Source of the DNA: Capitulum mitella
Taxonomy: Eukaryota > Arthropoda > Thecostraca > Pollicipedomorpha > Pollicipedidae
Direction of reading: 5' to 3'
Length of the DNA stretch: 64,000 bases
NCBI GenBank assembly: GCA_030062745.1
Contig: CP099848.1
Location: 9,817,501 to 9,881,500 of the forward strand
This document shows, in pieces, positions 22,791 to 35,085 of the stretch. Every line of letters begins with the position of its first letter. The first letter of the stretch is position 1. The notes beneath the pieces were generated by a model. The model was given only the letters and a program-made list of their open reading frames with translations. It did no database searches and had not been told where the DNA came from. The translations under genes were made by a program, and so were the position numbers.

Positions 22791-25176
22791 CGGACAAGGA
22801 GAAATTAGTGTGTTTGCGTTTGTCTCCTCTTTGCAGTTTCTAACTCTCCAGCAAAACGACTAAAATTTTTGAATTCAAGCGTTTGTGGGGAAAAAATATG
22901 ATCTAACAGTCGTAATATGGGATGGCAGTGGTTTAGATCTGATTTACCTATAAGCACTTGATAGCGGCCCAAATGAGACAAAATTAAATTCCGTGTGATG
23001 CTGTGTGTTGTTTTGCTGTTGTTGGTTCTCTCCCTTTTTTACTTTGAATGCGTGGAAAGTTGCACAGAAGGTTAGTGCATTAGCTGTCTGGCGATAGCCA
23101 ATTTCCATACTGCCGGGTGACAACTTACCTAAAATCCAGTCTGCAAACAATGGTTCAGGTATGACAGGTATCTTAGGTAGCAGCCAAATCAGAATCTGTT
23201 TTCAAAACTTGAGCAAGGTACGTCCAGTTGTGCAGCACCAGTTCCGGGAGATATGCAGTGCCAGGAGACCTTTACTTTCGCACAACTTTCCCAAGATTCT
23301 AGCATATGCCCCTAACTTTTACAGCCACCCTAAAATATACAAAACTAGCTCAAATTTCAGTCCACAGTAGGATTTTGGCCTACTGCTTATAGTGTGGGAA
23401 AGTTATCATAATAGTGGTTTTACGATGCCTGAAATGTAATGTTTTCATGCGCTACTTACTATTTCATCTGAAATGATCGAACAAATGCATAATTTGTGAG
23501 GCCAGTAAAAGTAAACAACTCTTATACCCAATTACAAAGTGTCATGTACGTGGCGCATGGTGCTTTTTGTAGGAGATGGTATTTTCTGCTAGGTATTGCT
23601 ATTTATTTAAGGTGCTGCTGGAGCACCATCTGAAAGATATAAAACTCAGCATGCACAACTAATCCAGGTTCAGTTCATTGTATTGGGATGGATCACATAA
23701 TGCACCAAATTTATTCAGTCCATTTTATATCCTGCAACCCAGCTGCAAAAAAAAAAACAATATTCAGAATAGTTTTCGTGTATGGAATCTGGTTACATGA
23801 AATTCCTGACATATGGAAGTAAATCTGCCAGTCCCGGCAAGTCAAAATATGTGTTAAGGGGTTCGGATACATGGAATTTTGGCTACATGAAAGAAATTTT
23901 GCGTCCCAGAAATCCCAAACAACCGCAGTTACCTGCAGCAAAATCTGTTAGACGTTTTGTCATCATCACATGATCAAATGTGATGCAGCGTGCCTTGATT
24001 ACATGCCATAATTGCAGCACACCATCAAATGTAATGTTTTGGGCCAAAATTTCAGCACATTCCTGCCAAAATTTGGATATACACTCCAGCCAGTGCTGTT
24101 TGGCTGCAACATTCCTGCTTCATGCAACAAAAAATGGAGAGCCTGGACATTTTTAATGAGTGTTGCCATTGTTTGCTCTGTAAAAAAACAGCATAGTGGG
24201 GCCTACCATGTTGATTTTTACATATACACAAACTGCCTACTCCGTATCATATGCAGTTCTTGGGCAACAAACCCATGATCATCGTTGTGTATCGTGTCCG
24301 TCACCTGCAACTTTCTGTGATTTTGCACTCACTTGTATTTGCCTTACTGGGAAGCAAGAGTTAAGTGCGTCACAAGCGCGCGCGAAACCTTTATCCGAGA
24401 TGACTTAAGGTTGCATTGCACTCCCATTGACTATCACATCTTAGTCATAATGCCATTTGACATTGGTAAAGCCCATCAGAGTATGTATGTGCATCTCACA
24501 GTACGTCCGAACACAAAAACATCACAAAATATGCCGAACAGTACCATCTCCAAACGCTGGCAACACACAGTTGTTTCTTTATTAGTTACTCGTGTGCTGA
24601 CAACCCATAGGTCTGTATTTCTAACAATGGCTTGCGGTTAAAAATCTTAGCGAAATGAGTTTACAGTGTAGTGGCGCGACGTCACGTGGGTGCATAATGA
24701 CTGAACTGCGTACGAGTACTGCCCGTTACTACGTGTGTAATTATGACCCAAAGACAATTGAAATGACCTCACTTAGCGTGGCAAAGACGATGCAAAACAC
24801 AAACTCGAGATAACTGGCTCACTATGCACCTGCGAGGCGGCACGCCACTACAACACATGAGGTTAGAAAATGACGAGACCGGGACGCAACAGCAGTTTAC
24901 GGACAGTACAGCTGTAATACGAACGTGTTCTGTGAGACGACCTCAAATATGGGAAAATGTATATATACATGGAAATTTGTGAGCTTTAAACAAGCTGCTA
25001 AATTCAGACATCATCTTACAATTACTGGAAGTAGGGCGTTAGCCCTATAGAATCCAATATTTTGATAAGTCTTTATCCATTTGCTTACCTACTGGCGGTA
25101 TATGTTACGTGTAAACCTGGTACACCGCGAACAATTTTCAAATGGCTATTTATGAACTTGTGAGCACAAGCATACG

Positions 25177-25179
<3 letters not shown>

Positions 25180-25225
<46 letters not shown>

Positions 25226-25240
25226 CGTGTGTGTGTGTAT
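25180..25240. repeat. (TA)n(TG)n compound microsatellite
   Basis: TA units to about 25214, then TG units with one CG interruption. Confidence 0.9.
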
Positions 25241-25584
25241 GCCTACCAGTTCTCACTAAAAAAAACCGTCACCGACAATATGCTTTTCTTAGAGATTCGC
25301 CTTCGTTCCGCTTCACAAAGGTGTATGGAATAGAATTCACAATCACAAAAAACTCCACGATGCTACGACAGTGGCGACGTTTTCCGTTACACAAAACCTT
25401 GGATGCGGCAGTCATGGAGATACATCAGCGTCAAGTTCTGCCGCATTTGCGAAAAAATATGGCACAAAATAGCTCAAAGGTGTTGCAACGTTTTTCTGCC
25501 CGGTTGGACTCTGTCTAGCAGTTGCAAGAGTTTATGTGTTGACGCAGTGTCATTTCATTGTCGATTATCTTCAAGTTCGTTTAT

Positions 25585-26548
25585 GTGATTTCGACTTTTC
25601 GGATAACACTGAAGGTCGATCTCGATAAACAAACAAACCATTTATTTCGGACGATTTCACTCGTCCTTGGACACTGGTCGAATACATGGTCACAGGCAAG
25701 CAAACACAAGTGCAAGAATTCGAAAAAATGCGAGCAGTCCCGCGGAACATTAATTGTGGCTATACTTATACAAAAGAGACATAACCTAGAAATGCGCTAT
25801 CCATATTAGGCTAGTCGAAATCCCTAGCAAATTCCAAATTTACGCTTTACATGTTCTGTTCATTTCGTCGATCGCTGTAACCTGTACTACACTTTTCACA
25901 ACGTATAATCGTTCGCTATAAAGTAAACCTGTGCTCTGTATTCTCCTCGTCATATCGTTTGCTATCAATTAAACAGTCTAAAAAATGCTTTACATGGTTC
26001 CACTGCCTAAATGTTGCTATAACCTCACACTACGCCGTGCAGAATCGACTGTAGAATTCGAATTCGAAAAAAACTGTTTTACAGTCCATTCTGCACGGCG
26101 TAGTCTGAGGTTATACCAACATTTAGGCAGTTAAACCATGCAAAGCGTTTTTAGGCTGTTTGATAGCAAACGATATGACGAGGCGAATGTAGAGCACAGG
26201 TTTATTTTATAGCGAACGATTATACGAGTATGTGTAAAGTGTAGTGCAGGTTACAGCGATCGACGAAATGAACAGAACATGTAAAGCGTAGATTTGGATT
26301 TTGGTAGGGATTTCGACTAGACTAATATGGATAGCGCATTGTTAGGTCATGTGTCTTTTGTTTAAAGGTAGCCACAATTAATGTTCCGCGGGACTGCGCG
26401 CATTTTCTCGAATTCTAGCACTTGTGTTTGCGTGTCTGTGACTCTGTACTCGACCAATGTCCAAGGACGAGCGAAATCGCCCGAAATATATGATACGTTT
26501 TTTTTTATCGAGATCGACCTTCAGTGTTATCCGAAAAGTCCAAATCAC
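25585..26548. mobile_element. Long inverted repeat (fold-back element), two 469-bp arms, 26-bp spacer
   Basis: The left arm 25585-26053 and right arm 26080-26548 are reverse complements with scattered mismatches. Matching landmarks include GGATAACACTGAAGGTCGAT with ATCGAGATCGACCTTCAGTG, CCGCGGAACATTAATTGTGG with CCACAATTAATGTTCCGCGG, and ACTACGCCGTGCAGAAT with ATTCTGCACGGCGTAGT. The spacer carries GAATTCGAATTC. Equal arm lengths suggest one inverted duplication or a fold-back transposon. ORFs in the arms (25558-25809, 26378-26671) are mirror images, not genes. A transcript across it would form a long hairpin. Confidence 0.9.
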
Positions 26549-28387
26549 ACAAGAGTTTGTTAGCAGAGATAGTTGATTTCTTCTTGCTGAAAGATGAGAC
26601 TTTGGAACTACCTGACATATAGAAGTACCAATCAAAAGTTGATACTTCTCAATATAGTGAACTGTTGTCATGTTTTGAACGTGGTGTCGTCACTTATACC
26701 AAAAAATGTCATTTTCACTTAAGAAACATTGTTAATGGTGACAAATCTTTTGAACTACGGTGGGTTAGTGAATTCGGTTTACATTGCAACCTAAAATGAT
26801 AATGGGATATGCTGCTTGTTTGGTTGTCAAGACTTCATGGGTTAGGCAAATCTAAGACTAGTTGCCTGCTACCTTCACGACATCGCCAAAAATATTTCAT
26901 CGTGTTGATTAATTCCTTCGCTCATTGTTTAAAAAAAGTGCTGTGGAACGCATGTTTTGATCTGAGGTGGCCATGTTCCACCTCGTAGTCTTGGAAATTA
27001 AATACTGATGTACATTTTCTGAAGCGTTTATATTCACCGAACTTCAGAGCGATTTCCCATGAGTTTCACTGTGTCCTCTTCAACCGTATCGTATTGTCAG
27101 CTGTTGCTCGACATCACGAGCGGGCGCAAGCCAATGAAAGGTCGCAAAAGATGGGCATTGCTAATCGTGAACGCTTCTGGGGATCTGCCGGGAAAATGAG
27201 TGCCGCAGATGTGATCATCGGCATTTCTTGGCTTAGCCGATTCCTTCTATTGAAAGTCGACTTAGATGAAGCATTCGTTTTTTAGCTAGCTATCGGGCAC
27301 TTTGCGTTCCTGCGCGATGTTTTGTGCATACAGGGATATGCTGTGTGGTCTTTTGAACGATAGCATTTGCTGGCTAATGTCTTCCCACGTGCTTCTTGTT
27401 TCAGTTGAGGTTTTTCGTGCGCTTTTTCATTCCTGTCCATTTTTCCGGAAAAATGCTGGAGGAAGAAGCCAGCGGCTGTAAACTATCAGCACTTTTACCT
27501 AAACAGCGCAGACACCTTTCGACGGAGGGCTGGTTAGTCATGCCGTTACTGACTGGGTCATGATGACGTCACACATCACACAGATGTAGGCTCCGGGCAT
27601 GGTTTAAACTGTTTATACCTGTGTACCTGTCTTATCGTATACCTGTTTTTCTTGGGACATGATTTGCAGAAAGGCTCTTCAGAAATGCCGCATATACAAA
27701 ATGTAAGATAACAGAAGTCGTATCTGACCACGGTTAAGTTAAATGATGGTCGCCACGGTTCTGATTAATCTTTGTTACAGGAAATCAGTTCTTAAGATTA
27801 ATCTGGTACGATAAGACTTGTACATCTTAGCGTTCGCCTTCAAAACTCCTCATCTTTTCGCTGTGTTTCCGTGGATTTGTTTGCGTTTATCATTATCACG
27901 GGGAAAGCCGTCGAATAACAACAACGTTGCGGAACGTTGTAGCATAACAATGAGCAGAAGAAAGGCTTGTATCGTGGTTTTGCGCGCGTCTTGAAATGCT
28001 AGGGTACCAATGCTAGTGAAACATCCAAACCGATGAGGAGATGGCAACTCCTATTAGCTTTCATTGCTGACGGCGCTATACCGTGTGCAGTTAACGGTAT
28101 TGTCACGCGGAGAGAAGGACGATTTGGTATTCTGAATTATTTTTGTTTCTAACGCCAAACTACTGCCGCGATGATATTTAATAAATTTTCCTGCGTATCA
28201 TTTTGCATATTAGACGTAAATTTCAACGTCTTATGTAGACCAGGACCGGCTCCCGGAGGTGTTTTGGGGAGGCATGTCAGGCCATAAAACCGCGTGAAGA
28301 TAGGGTTTATCGGACGCTTGCTGAGCTTTCATTGTTACAGTGACGTTCTGTAGGAATATTCACAGCGGCCCTACGTTCGTAAGCCCG
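26549..28387. other. STK32 intron, no gene recognised
   Basis: Short ORFs only, for example 27094-27285 plus and 27850-28047 minus, without domains. Confidence 0.55.
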
Positions 28388-29131
28388 GTTCGCACCGTGC
28401 CCGTATCCGTCCGGATCCCGGATCCGGATCAGGAGTGGTTCAGGCCGTGATTTGTCTGGATACGTGGTCTGGACCAACACGGACCACTACTCTCCACAAA
28501 AAGATCATATTTCTCTGGAGAAGAAGTCAGGTAGCTCTTGTTCAGGTCCTTGGAAACGCAGCTCATTGCAAAGTTCAGTGTTTTCATCTACTGGAACAGG
28601 TGCTTTATAAGATTTTTATACCACAGTTCCCATAGTTACCATAGCGACACTGCCGGGTTTTGGTGGCAAATAATTGCTTCATGTTCGCTGCGATGTATTA
28701 TTTCCGTCACCGTTTAGTCTACGTGAATAGAGCGATACTAAGTTAATTAGTGAGTTAAATGCGTTACTATCAGGAACTTAGTGAGTGAATTAAGTGAGTA
28801 CAACTAAGAAGTTAATGGACGGGCTAATTTCTGCTGCAGCGTTTGTGTCGTTATTGGACGACACACTATCGACCACTGCGCCTGTAATTACGCAACTTCT
28901 GCGAACAGCTATACTCGTGGCAAAGTGTTGAAAAACCAGACCAGCTCTGGCTTTGCTGAACGGAAGATGCATCAATGAGTCGGTTCCAAGGCATTCAGGA
29001 CCGCACCAGACCTCGTTCCCGATACGTATCGCGCCTGCAGCGAAAAGCGACTGGAGCCATGAGTACGGTGGGCGTCAGCTGATTTTCGAACGGATCCGAA
29101 CGAGTGCGGACGTGGCGTGAACCGTGCGAAC
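28388..29131. mobile_element. Candidate non-autonomous DNA element with imperfect terminal inverted repeats
   Basis: GTTCGCACCGTGCCCG near 28388 and, reverse complemented from the right, GTTCGCACGGTTCACG (right end 29131) form about 30-40 bp imperfect inverted termini that include a GGATCC on both sides. Interior lacks a transposase ORF. Target duplication is not clear, so boundaries are approximate. Confidence 0.45.
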
Positions 29132-29304
29132 TGAACCTACAATCGACGGTGACTTGCAGCTCAGCTGACACAGCGCTGGTCTCCCTGTGTTGGTAAGACG
29201 GGATCGAGTCGCCCGGCGCTCGATGTTTTGGCCCGCGGGTCAGCTGGCAGCGAGCTAAAAGAGGATCAGGCTTATTGCCACACGGCGTGCTGCACCTTTA
29301 GCTG
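29132..29304. other. Short intron stretch
   Basis: Nothing recognised. Confidence 0.5.
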
Positions 29305-29432
29305 CTCGTTAAACGGTCGCCACAAAATCAACCGTTACATGGAACTGCTCGATCGGATGTAGGGGTCGGCGTATGTGCAATAAACAATGCTTGGCGCGGG
29401 CTCCGATTCCGGGCATCACCGCAGCAACCATT
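29305..29432 (+). repeat. Dispersed SINE-like repeat, copy 2
   Basis: Matches 18661-18790 along its length (TCGCCACAAAATC, CGATCGGATGTAGGG, GGCTCCGATTCCGGGCATCA). Confidence 0.65.
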
Positions 29433-30119
29433 CATATCGAATTTATAATAAGAAATGCCGGAACATTGCACTGCACTCATAATCGACTATCTTTTCGTAG
29501 AATAGTGGGTTTGAGACATATGTAAACAACACTGGAAGTTGTGCTCGTATGCAAAAGGCATCTCAAAAACTACGTAAGGAAGTTGTGCCAAACTCCATTT
29601 ACGATGCTCGTCTGATTCAATGCTGGTCCAACGTCTGCAAAATAGCTTTAACCCTCGCGATGTCGATTGCAGCGTTTTGATAGTGTTGTTTGTGAGTTAC
29701 GACGCTTAGTTTTTCGGTCTCAGACATCTGTTCTTGAGTGAGGTAGCGTATCTTGCCAGGCGTCCGTCGTCCGTCTGAGGCCTGTTGCGTCAGAAAGCAG
29801 GCCGTCCGTAAGCCGGACGTTTTGATAGCAGTTAAATCGTTTATTTAGTAGCCTTGTTTTTTCAGCATGCATTCATATATTCAGGCGTGAGTGCTACGTT
29901 AAAATCAAATGAAGTACCTACGCTCTTCAATGGAGGCTCCTGCGAAACTGCCTCGTCCATTTACGACGCTGGCTCCTCCATTTCACCCTCTCTGCGGGAG
30001 GTCTGACCACTCCGGCCGTGGGCGTCGGCACAGAGGACCACACCTCGTTGCCGGAGCCGGGGCTGGCGCTGAACCGGACTGGCTGCGACCGCCGACCGGG
30101 GCCCGACTGCGGTTCAGTC
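29433..30119. other. STK32 intron, no gene recognised
   Basis: GC content rises from about 29990 onward into the minisatellite. Confidence 0.5.
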
Positions 30120-30400
30120 ACTGTCTGCCAGGGTCCAGCCACGTCCGACCAGAGCCCGGTCAGGGTCCGGCTACGTCCGGCCGCGTTCGACCAGGGTCAG
30201 GTCACGGTCCGGTCAGGGTCCAACCGCGTCCGGCCGGGGTTAGGCCACCTGGGGCCAGGGTCCGGACAGGGTCCGGTCAGGGCCCGGCCACGTCCAGTCA
30301 AGGTCTGGTCAGGGTCCGGCCAGGGTCCGGTCAGGGTCCAGCCAGGGCCCGGTCAGGGTCAGCCAGGGTCTGGTCAGGGTCCGGCCAGGGTCCGGTTGGC
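30120..30400. repeat. GC-rich minisatellite (GGTCAGGGTCCGGCCA-type units)
   Basis: Units of about 12-24 bp built from GGTCAGGGTCC and GGCCAGGGTCC recur through the interval. The long ORFs across it on both strands (29909-30505, 30018-30629, 30309-30572) encode only repetitive Gly/Pro/Ser/Arg sequence and are not taken as genes. Confidence 0.85.
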
Positions 30401-31999
30401 GACGGCGGCCGGCCGCCGTGCAGCCAGGTGCCGGCCAGGTGGGCGGCTGAGCTGGCTCTATCAACGGGATCAATACGGCGCCGCCGGGAGATGGTCCGGC
30501 CCTGAGGGAGTTGGCAGGCACGGTGACGTCACACGACAGGGCTGTGCAGGGGCCAACCGAGGCAGGTCGCACGGGCGGCGGGGTGGGTCCCCTGTCCTGG
30601 GAGCCCCTGATGGGGTTAAGCAGGATTGACGTCTGGCGGGCGGGGCATTACACGCTGGGACTGATGGTGAAGTTTACTGCGGACCGTTGCTGAAAACGGC
30701 AAAGCTCAGAACTGCCACTCTCGGGTGATGTTCGCGTGGTTTGCCGTGAAAGAGACCTCATTACATTTGGGATGTAGTGGGATGGCGACGTGTTTCGCGT
30801 CGTATCGTCGGTGTCTTGGTAGCATTCGCCGGTAAAAGGTCACATTTCATTAAACATTGAAAACCAGTCGGCTCGGCGGTGGTTGCACTATTGGGACACT
30901 CGACGCACAGTGTCTGCGACTTTGAAGGCATCGACGGCTGTTGAAACGGTTTTGTAATTGACGTTCCTTTGATACCATTCAGGCGAAGTCGCTAGGGTCT
31001 AAGGCCAAGTCGCACACTGAGACGCCCGTTGAAATAGCAAAGTTGTGAAACTGAGGCCAACCACACCAGACGTTTCTAAATCTGTCAAAAACACGGTAAA
31101 CATTGTGTGCATGTTATCTAAAAAAGTCAAGAACAATAATGGTTTGGCTGTTTAAAAAACAGCAGTGTCTCTAAAGGGCAGACGTTTGGTTATTATGCAC
31201 TATATGCGATCTAGTCATGTGATACTATATGATGTACAATGATCAGTTGATAACAGTGTAACGCAGCTCGATGTGGGTCAGCTGGTCTCTTCACTAAATG
31301 TATGCCTTTCACTAGTTTATGGCAATACCCGTTACTTTGGTCACTTCTCCCTTATTGGAATGATGTCGAAAGAGCTTTTCACATGACGGAATTCTGGCGA
31401 GGTATTCTGGTATTCTGGTGCTTCTTTCTGTTGACTATATAATTTACAGCACGCATAATGCACACACGAATGAGAGCGCAGTGTATGAGTTCAGTCATGA
31501 TGACTGACTGCAAGCACCAGGAGTGCTTTCTTGGGCCATTTAGACCTTCGCTTGCGCCCCCTTGAGCCGTACCAGGTTTGATGACGTCACGCGCGTACTG
31601 CTTCGTCTGGGCCAAGCTCACCGCCTTGCTGATGGAATGGTCGGCCAGTCCCGTCTCCGGAGCAACGCTCACGGTCGAACTGATTGGACTCCATTGCCTT
31701 TGGAAGCAGACTACGTTTGACCGATAAAAGAAATTTAGTGAATTCTGAGAAACACCTGTTCCTTTTCTATGTACGATTGCGACGTCAGCTCCCCGTGTAT
31801 GATACAAAAATAATCAAACGACGATGAACTTCACGCTCATTAGGCTCCGTTGGCATGGAAACGACGTGGTGCAAAGTTTGGTACTACATTCCTGCATGCA
31901 TTGCGTGAGATGCAGGACGTTTCCGGCGGGCTCATACCTTCTTTGCAGTTAATCCGGGTAAGCCGTTGTATTTACTTTATGGCCACTCTGTCCATGAGG
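30401..31999. other. STK32 intron, no gene recognised
   Basis: A minus ORF of 142 codons (31379-31807) has no recognised domain and ordinary composition, and is treated as unsupported. Confidence 0.5.
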
Positions 32000-32791
32000 T
32001 GCCTTGTCCCTTTGAATCACTGTTGCCACAGGCAGCTCTGTCCGTCTGAGCCGCTGTGGCCCGCGCTGTGTTCCTTCGAATCGCTGTGGCCTTCGCCGCT
32101 GCCTGTCAGAGCCCGCTGCGACTGGTCTGCTGTGTTCTTTTCAACCTCTGTCTGTGGTCTTGGCCGCTGCCTGTCTAAGCCCACTGGGCCTGATCGACTG
32201 CGTCCTTGAGCTGCTTGAGTTGTTGTGCCCAACTGAGCCAGCGTGAGTCGCTGTCATTATCTGAACCGCCGTCCGTCCCTCAGCGGCTGTGTCGGTCTGG
32301 GCCGCTGTGAGCTGCTGTCCGTCCTCCGGCCGCTGTGTCGGTCTGAGCCGCTGTGAGCTGCCACGAGCTGATGCGAGCTGCTGCCTGTCCTCAGCTATCG
32401 TGTCCGTGTGAGCCACTGTGAGCTGCTGTGAGCCGCTGTCTGTCCTTCAGGTGCTGTCAGTCTAAGTCGCTGTGACCTATAGTCCATCCTCAGTTGTTTT
32501 GTCAGTTTGACCCGCTGCGATCCTCTGTGAACCGCTGCGAGCCTCTGTGCCGCCGTTCCTCCGGCAGCTGCTGTGTTAGTCTGAACTGCTGTGAGCCGTT
32601 GTGAGCCGCTGTTCCTTCGGCAGCTGCTGTGTTAGTCTGAACTGCTGTGAGCCGTTGTGAGCCGCTGTTCCTTCGGCGGCTGCCGTGTTATTCTGAGCCG
32701 CTGTGAGCCTCTGTGTTCCGCCGTTCCTCCGACAGCTGCCATGTTATTCTGAGCCGCTGTGAGCCACTGTGGGCCGCTGTTCCTCCCGCAG
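32000..32791 (+). repeat. Degenerate tandem array of splice-acceptor-like units running into an STK32 exon (56-bp period at its end)
   Basis: Units have the form GAGCCGCTGTGAGCC...GTTCCTCCGGCAG|CTGCTGTGTTAG. In the last five units the AG (or its GG mutant) falls at 32567, 32623, 32679, 32735 and 32791, a spacing of exactly 56. The last AG is the real acceptor of exon 32792-32917. The bases after each AG resemble the first 12 exon bases (CTACTGCGTCAG). Unit spacing becomes irregular upstream (about 43-74 bp) and the array fades near 32000. The copy at 32679 has lost the AG. Confidence 0.85.
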
Positions 32792-32917
32792 CTACTGCGT
32801 CAGGAGCCGGAGCGGCGCGTGGCTTCGCTGGAGCAGATCAGGGCGCTGCCCTATCTGCAGGACGTCGACTTTGACGCCGTCTACAACCGACAAGTGCCGG
32901 TGCCCTTCATACCGCCG
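32792..32917 (+). CDS. STK32: STK32/YANK-family kinase, exon with subdomain XI
   Basis: Phase 0 at both ends, 42 codons, acceptor CCCGCAG and donor GTACGG. It encodes LLRQEPERRVASLEQI, then PYLQDVDFDAVYNR and VPFIPP. Human STK32B reads LLTKDPESRVSSLHDI, PYLADMNWDAVFKK and GFVP here. The Arg of PERRV is the conserved subdomain XI arginine that packs against the APE glutamate. The exon directly follows a tandem array whose units copy its acceptor and first 12 bases, so its start lies in an unstable sequence context. Confidence 0.95.
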
Positions 32918-34861
32918 GTACGGTTACGTCGTTTGCCTGTGCGTTAATACGGCCTGCGTCGGCCAGTCCGTTGTACTCTGACGCTAACACTGGTGCTCCA
33001 ATCCAAGGTGCCCACTCGCCGTCCGAGGTGGGGGGGGGGGAGCAGGGAGCGCGCTATGTTTGAGAGTAGTACGGGCGAGGTTAACCTGGTTTAACGTAAT
33101 GCGACATGGCCGGCCTCAGGTGCGTCATTGTGGTTGGTTGTTGTTTCGACCGGTTGGGTTTGGGTTTGTCGAAACGGTCTTTGGTTGGGTAGATGCAATG
33201 TGCCCAGGGTTGGCTTTCTGTGTTTTGTTTTATCGTGTCCGTCCTTATCTTGTTGGCCTGGCTAGCCAAACTGCAGCATTTTGATCATTCTGTGATTGAT
33301 GTGATGTGATAGTGCACCTCGCTTGGTAATACGTGGCGAGACAGAGTTTTACTGGCATAAGTCTGACTCAGTCCGTCAATGCTATTGCGTGACTCTGTTC
33401 CTTTGTGGGCCCCTCGGTTGGCTAATGAGGCCTCGCATGGCTGCCCGCGTACAAAAGCCTAGCTGAGCTGATGGAAGCCTGTCAGTTGGACGGCAGCAAC
33501 CGACCTGAACCCTGCTTCAGCCGTCGGTGTTTTCATAAGTTCGAAATTCTGTTTAAAGGAAGGACGTTGCCTTAAGGAATCTTTGTTTCTCAGATGTCTT
33601 CCGGCCAAAGCTAGCGAACGCACTTTGCGACATTTTTATAACTTTCCTCTTCCCTTTTCTATTGCAGTGCACCTTTTATCGTTTATTAGGCGGTATAACT
33701 AGGAAAAACGGGTATTTGAATGCTAATGTTTTGCAATTGTCGTTAACTAAATGTTAAAGATCCAGGAAGTAAGCGTATCGCGAAAGGTCAGGTGAGTGAT
33801 GTTTTGCTAAATGCAAAACAAATGATGGCTAGGTTGTATCAAATGTGCGCTGAAATGACGGGAGACGGTCAATTACTTGAACCTAGGATGGCAGAATTCA
33901 TCTTTCATTTAGTCTGAGGAGCTCTTCATCGCTACATATCATTTGCAGTGTTTGCCAGATTTTGCCATTTTCAACCGTGATTAGATTTCTGTAGTCCTAG
34001 AAGAAAACCTCGTTAATCTTAAAAGCAACACCTTCATTTGTGATGGCTCTTAGTCTTTGAATGCTCAGGGGAAGGGAAACCACAGGCCGTAAACGGGAGA
34101 CTTGTCCCGCGAACAGTCTGACAGTTTCTCCTCAAGAAACTCTTCAGTGGCGAAAGTGCAGCGTATTGATTCTTTGGTCATGAACGAGATTGGCTCGAAA
34201 CACTCGCCGGAACGCCTGCCGGCCATTTTACGTGCACGAGTATATTGCAGTGTCGGACAGGAACGATTTGTCAAGTGGTGTAATTTGCCCGCCGACTCGG
34301 GGGAACAGTTCCAATGAACTCACCGGAAAGATGGATCGAATATTCATGACGGCAGAAACAAAGAAGATTTTGACGGGGCTTACGTCTGCCATACTGTTGC
34401 GTATTCGGAACATTTGCTGCCTGTAACCAAAACGCATTTTATTCAGTAGCTCTTATCGACCTGCCCCGTCTCCCCCCCCCCCAAAAAAAACGATGCCTTT
34501 GGTCAAGTCCAAGATCTGGCGCTTGGCCAAATCTTCCGAACGTGGCGGAAGTTCATGGAAGGGAAATGTGGTGCCAGAGGGGCGCCTTGTGTAGCGTCGA
34601 ATAAACCACTGGTCGTCTTCTTTGATCGGTGTAACCCATCTTTCTCCTCACGTCTCACGAGTGATTGGGATTGAATGATTGCCTGAATTGCGCTCAAAAA
34701 CTAACTTGGTCTCTTACCAAGTTACCTTATTGCTTCAACACATCAATGTGAAGCGGGTTCGGTTTTCCGATAGAAGTTAACCGAAATATGACCTTACTCC
34801 AAAACACAGGTTAGAAGCAAATGCTGACACTGCAATGCTCGTCAGTTTATGAAAGCAGCCC

Positions 34862-34943
34862 TGGAATTGTGCAGTCGGATGTAGGAGTTTAAGTTGGTGC
34901 AACAAGCTCAGTTTAGCAGGGGCTCCGATCCCGCACTCAGACC
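34862..34943 (+). repeat. Dispersed SINE-like repeat, copy 3 (short)
   Basis: Shares GTGCAGTCGGATGTAGGAG and GGGGCTCCGATCCCG with the copies at 18661 and 29305. A still shorter, inverted relative may lie at 40785-40840. Confidence 0.55.
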
Positions 34944-34949
34944 ATAAGC

Positions 34950-35085
34950 TTCGGAACCTCTGTGGAGACTGGGGGCCAAAGACGATTTTTGCCTCGTTTC
35001 TTTCCATGCACTGCCGTAGGGTTAATGTTCAATGCTGTCCAGAGGGGAGGGGGAGACAGCTGCGCCACCTGCCCCCCGTTTCGTA
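34950..35085. repeat. Dispersed repeat with G-run/C-run hairpin, related to 59460-59610
   Basis: GGAACCTCTGTGGAGA, TTCTTTCC, GCC-TAGGGTTAATGTT and a G-run ... C-run pair occur in the same order at both places. Confidence 0.55.

Larger units (their letters stand above)
20961..25584. other. STK32 intron with microsatellites, no gene recognised
   Basis: Contains a 12-bp-arm hairpin (21726-21777), TA-rich tracts (22489-22580, 22750-22787), and TA/TG microsatellite 25180-25240. Near 23780 and 23870 short similar phrases (ATGGAAT-TGG-TACATGAAA) occur twice. Confidence 0.55.

Noticed and set aside
29909-30629. Two overlapping ORFs of about 200 codons, Gly/Pro/Arg-rich
   Set aside because: They are by-products of a GC-rich minisatellite; both strands and several frames are open and no domain is present.
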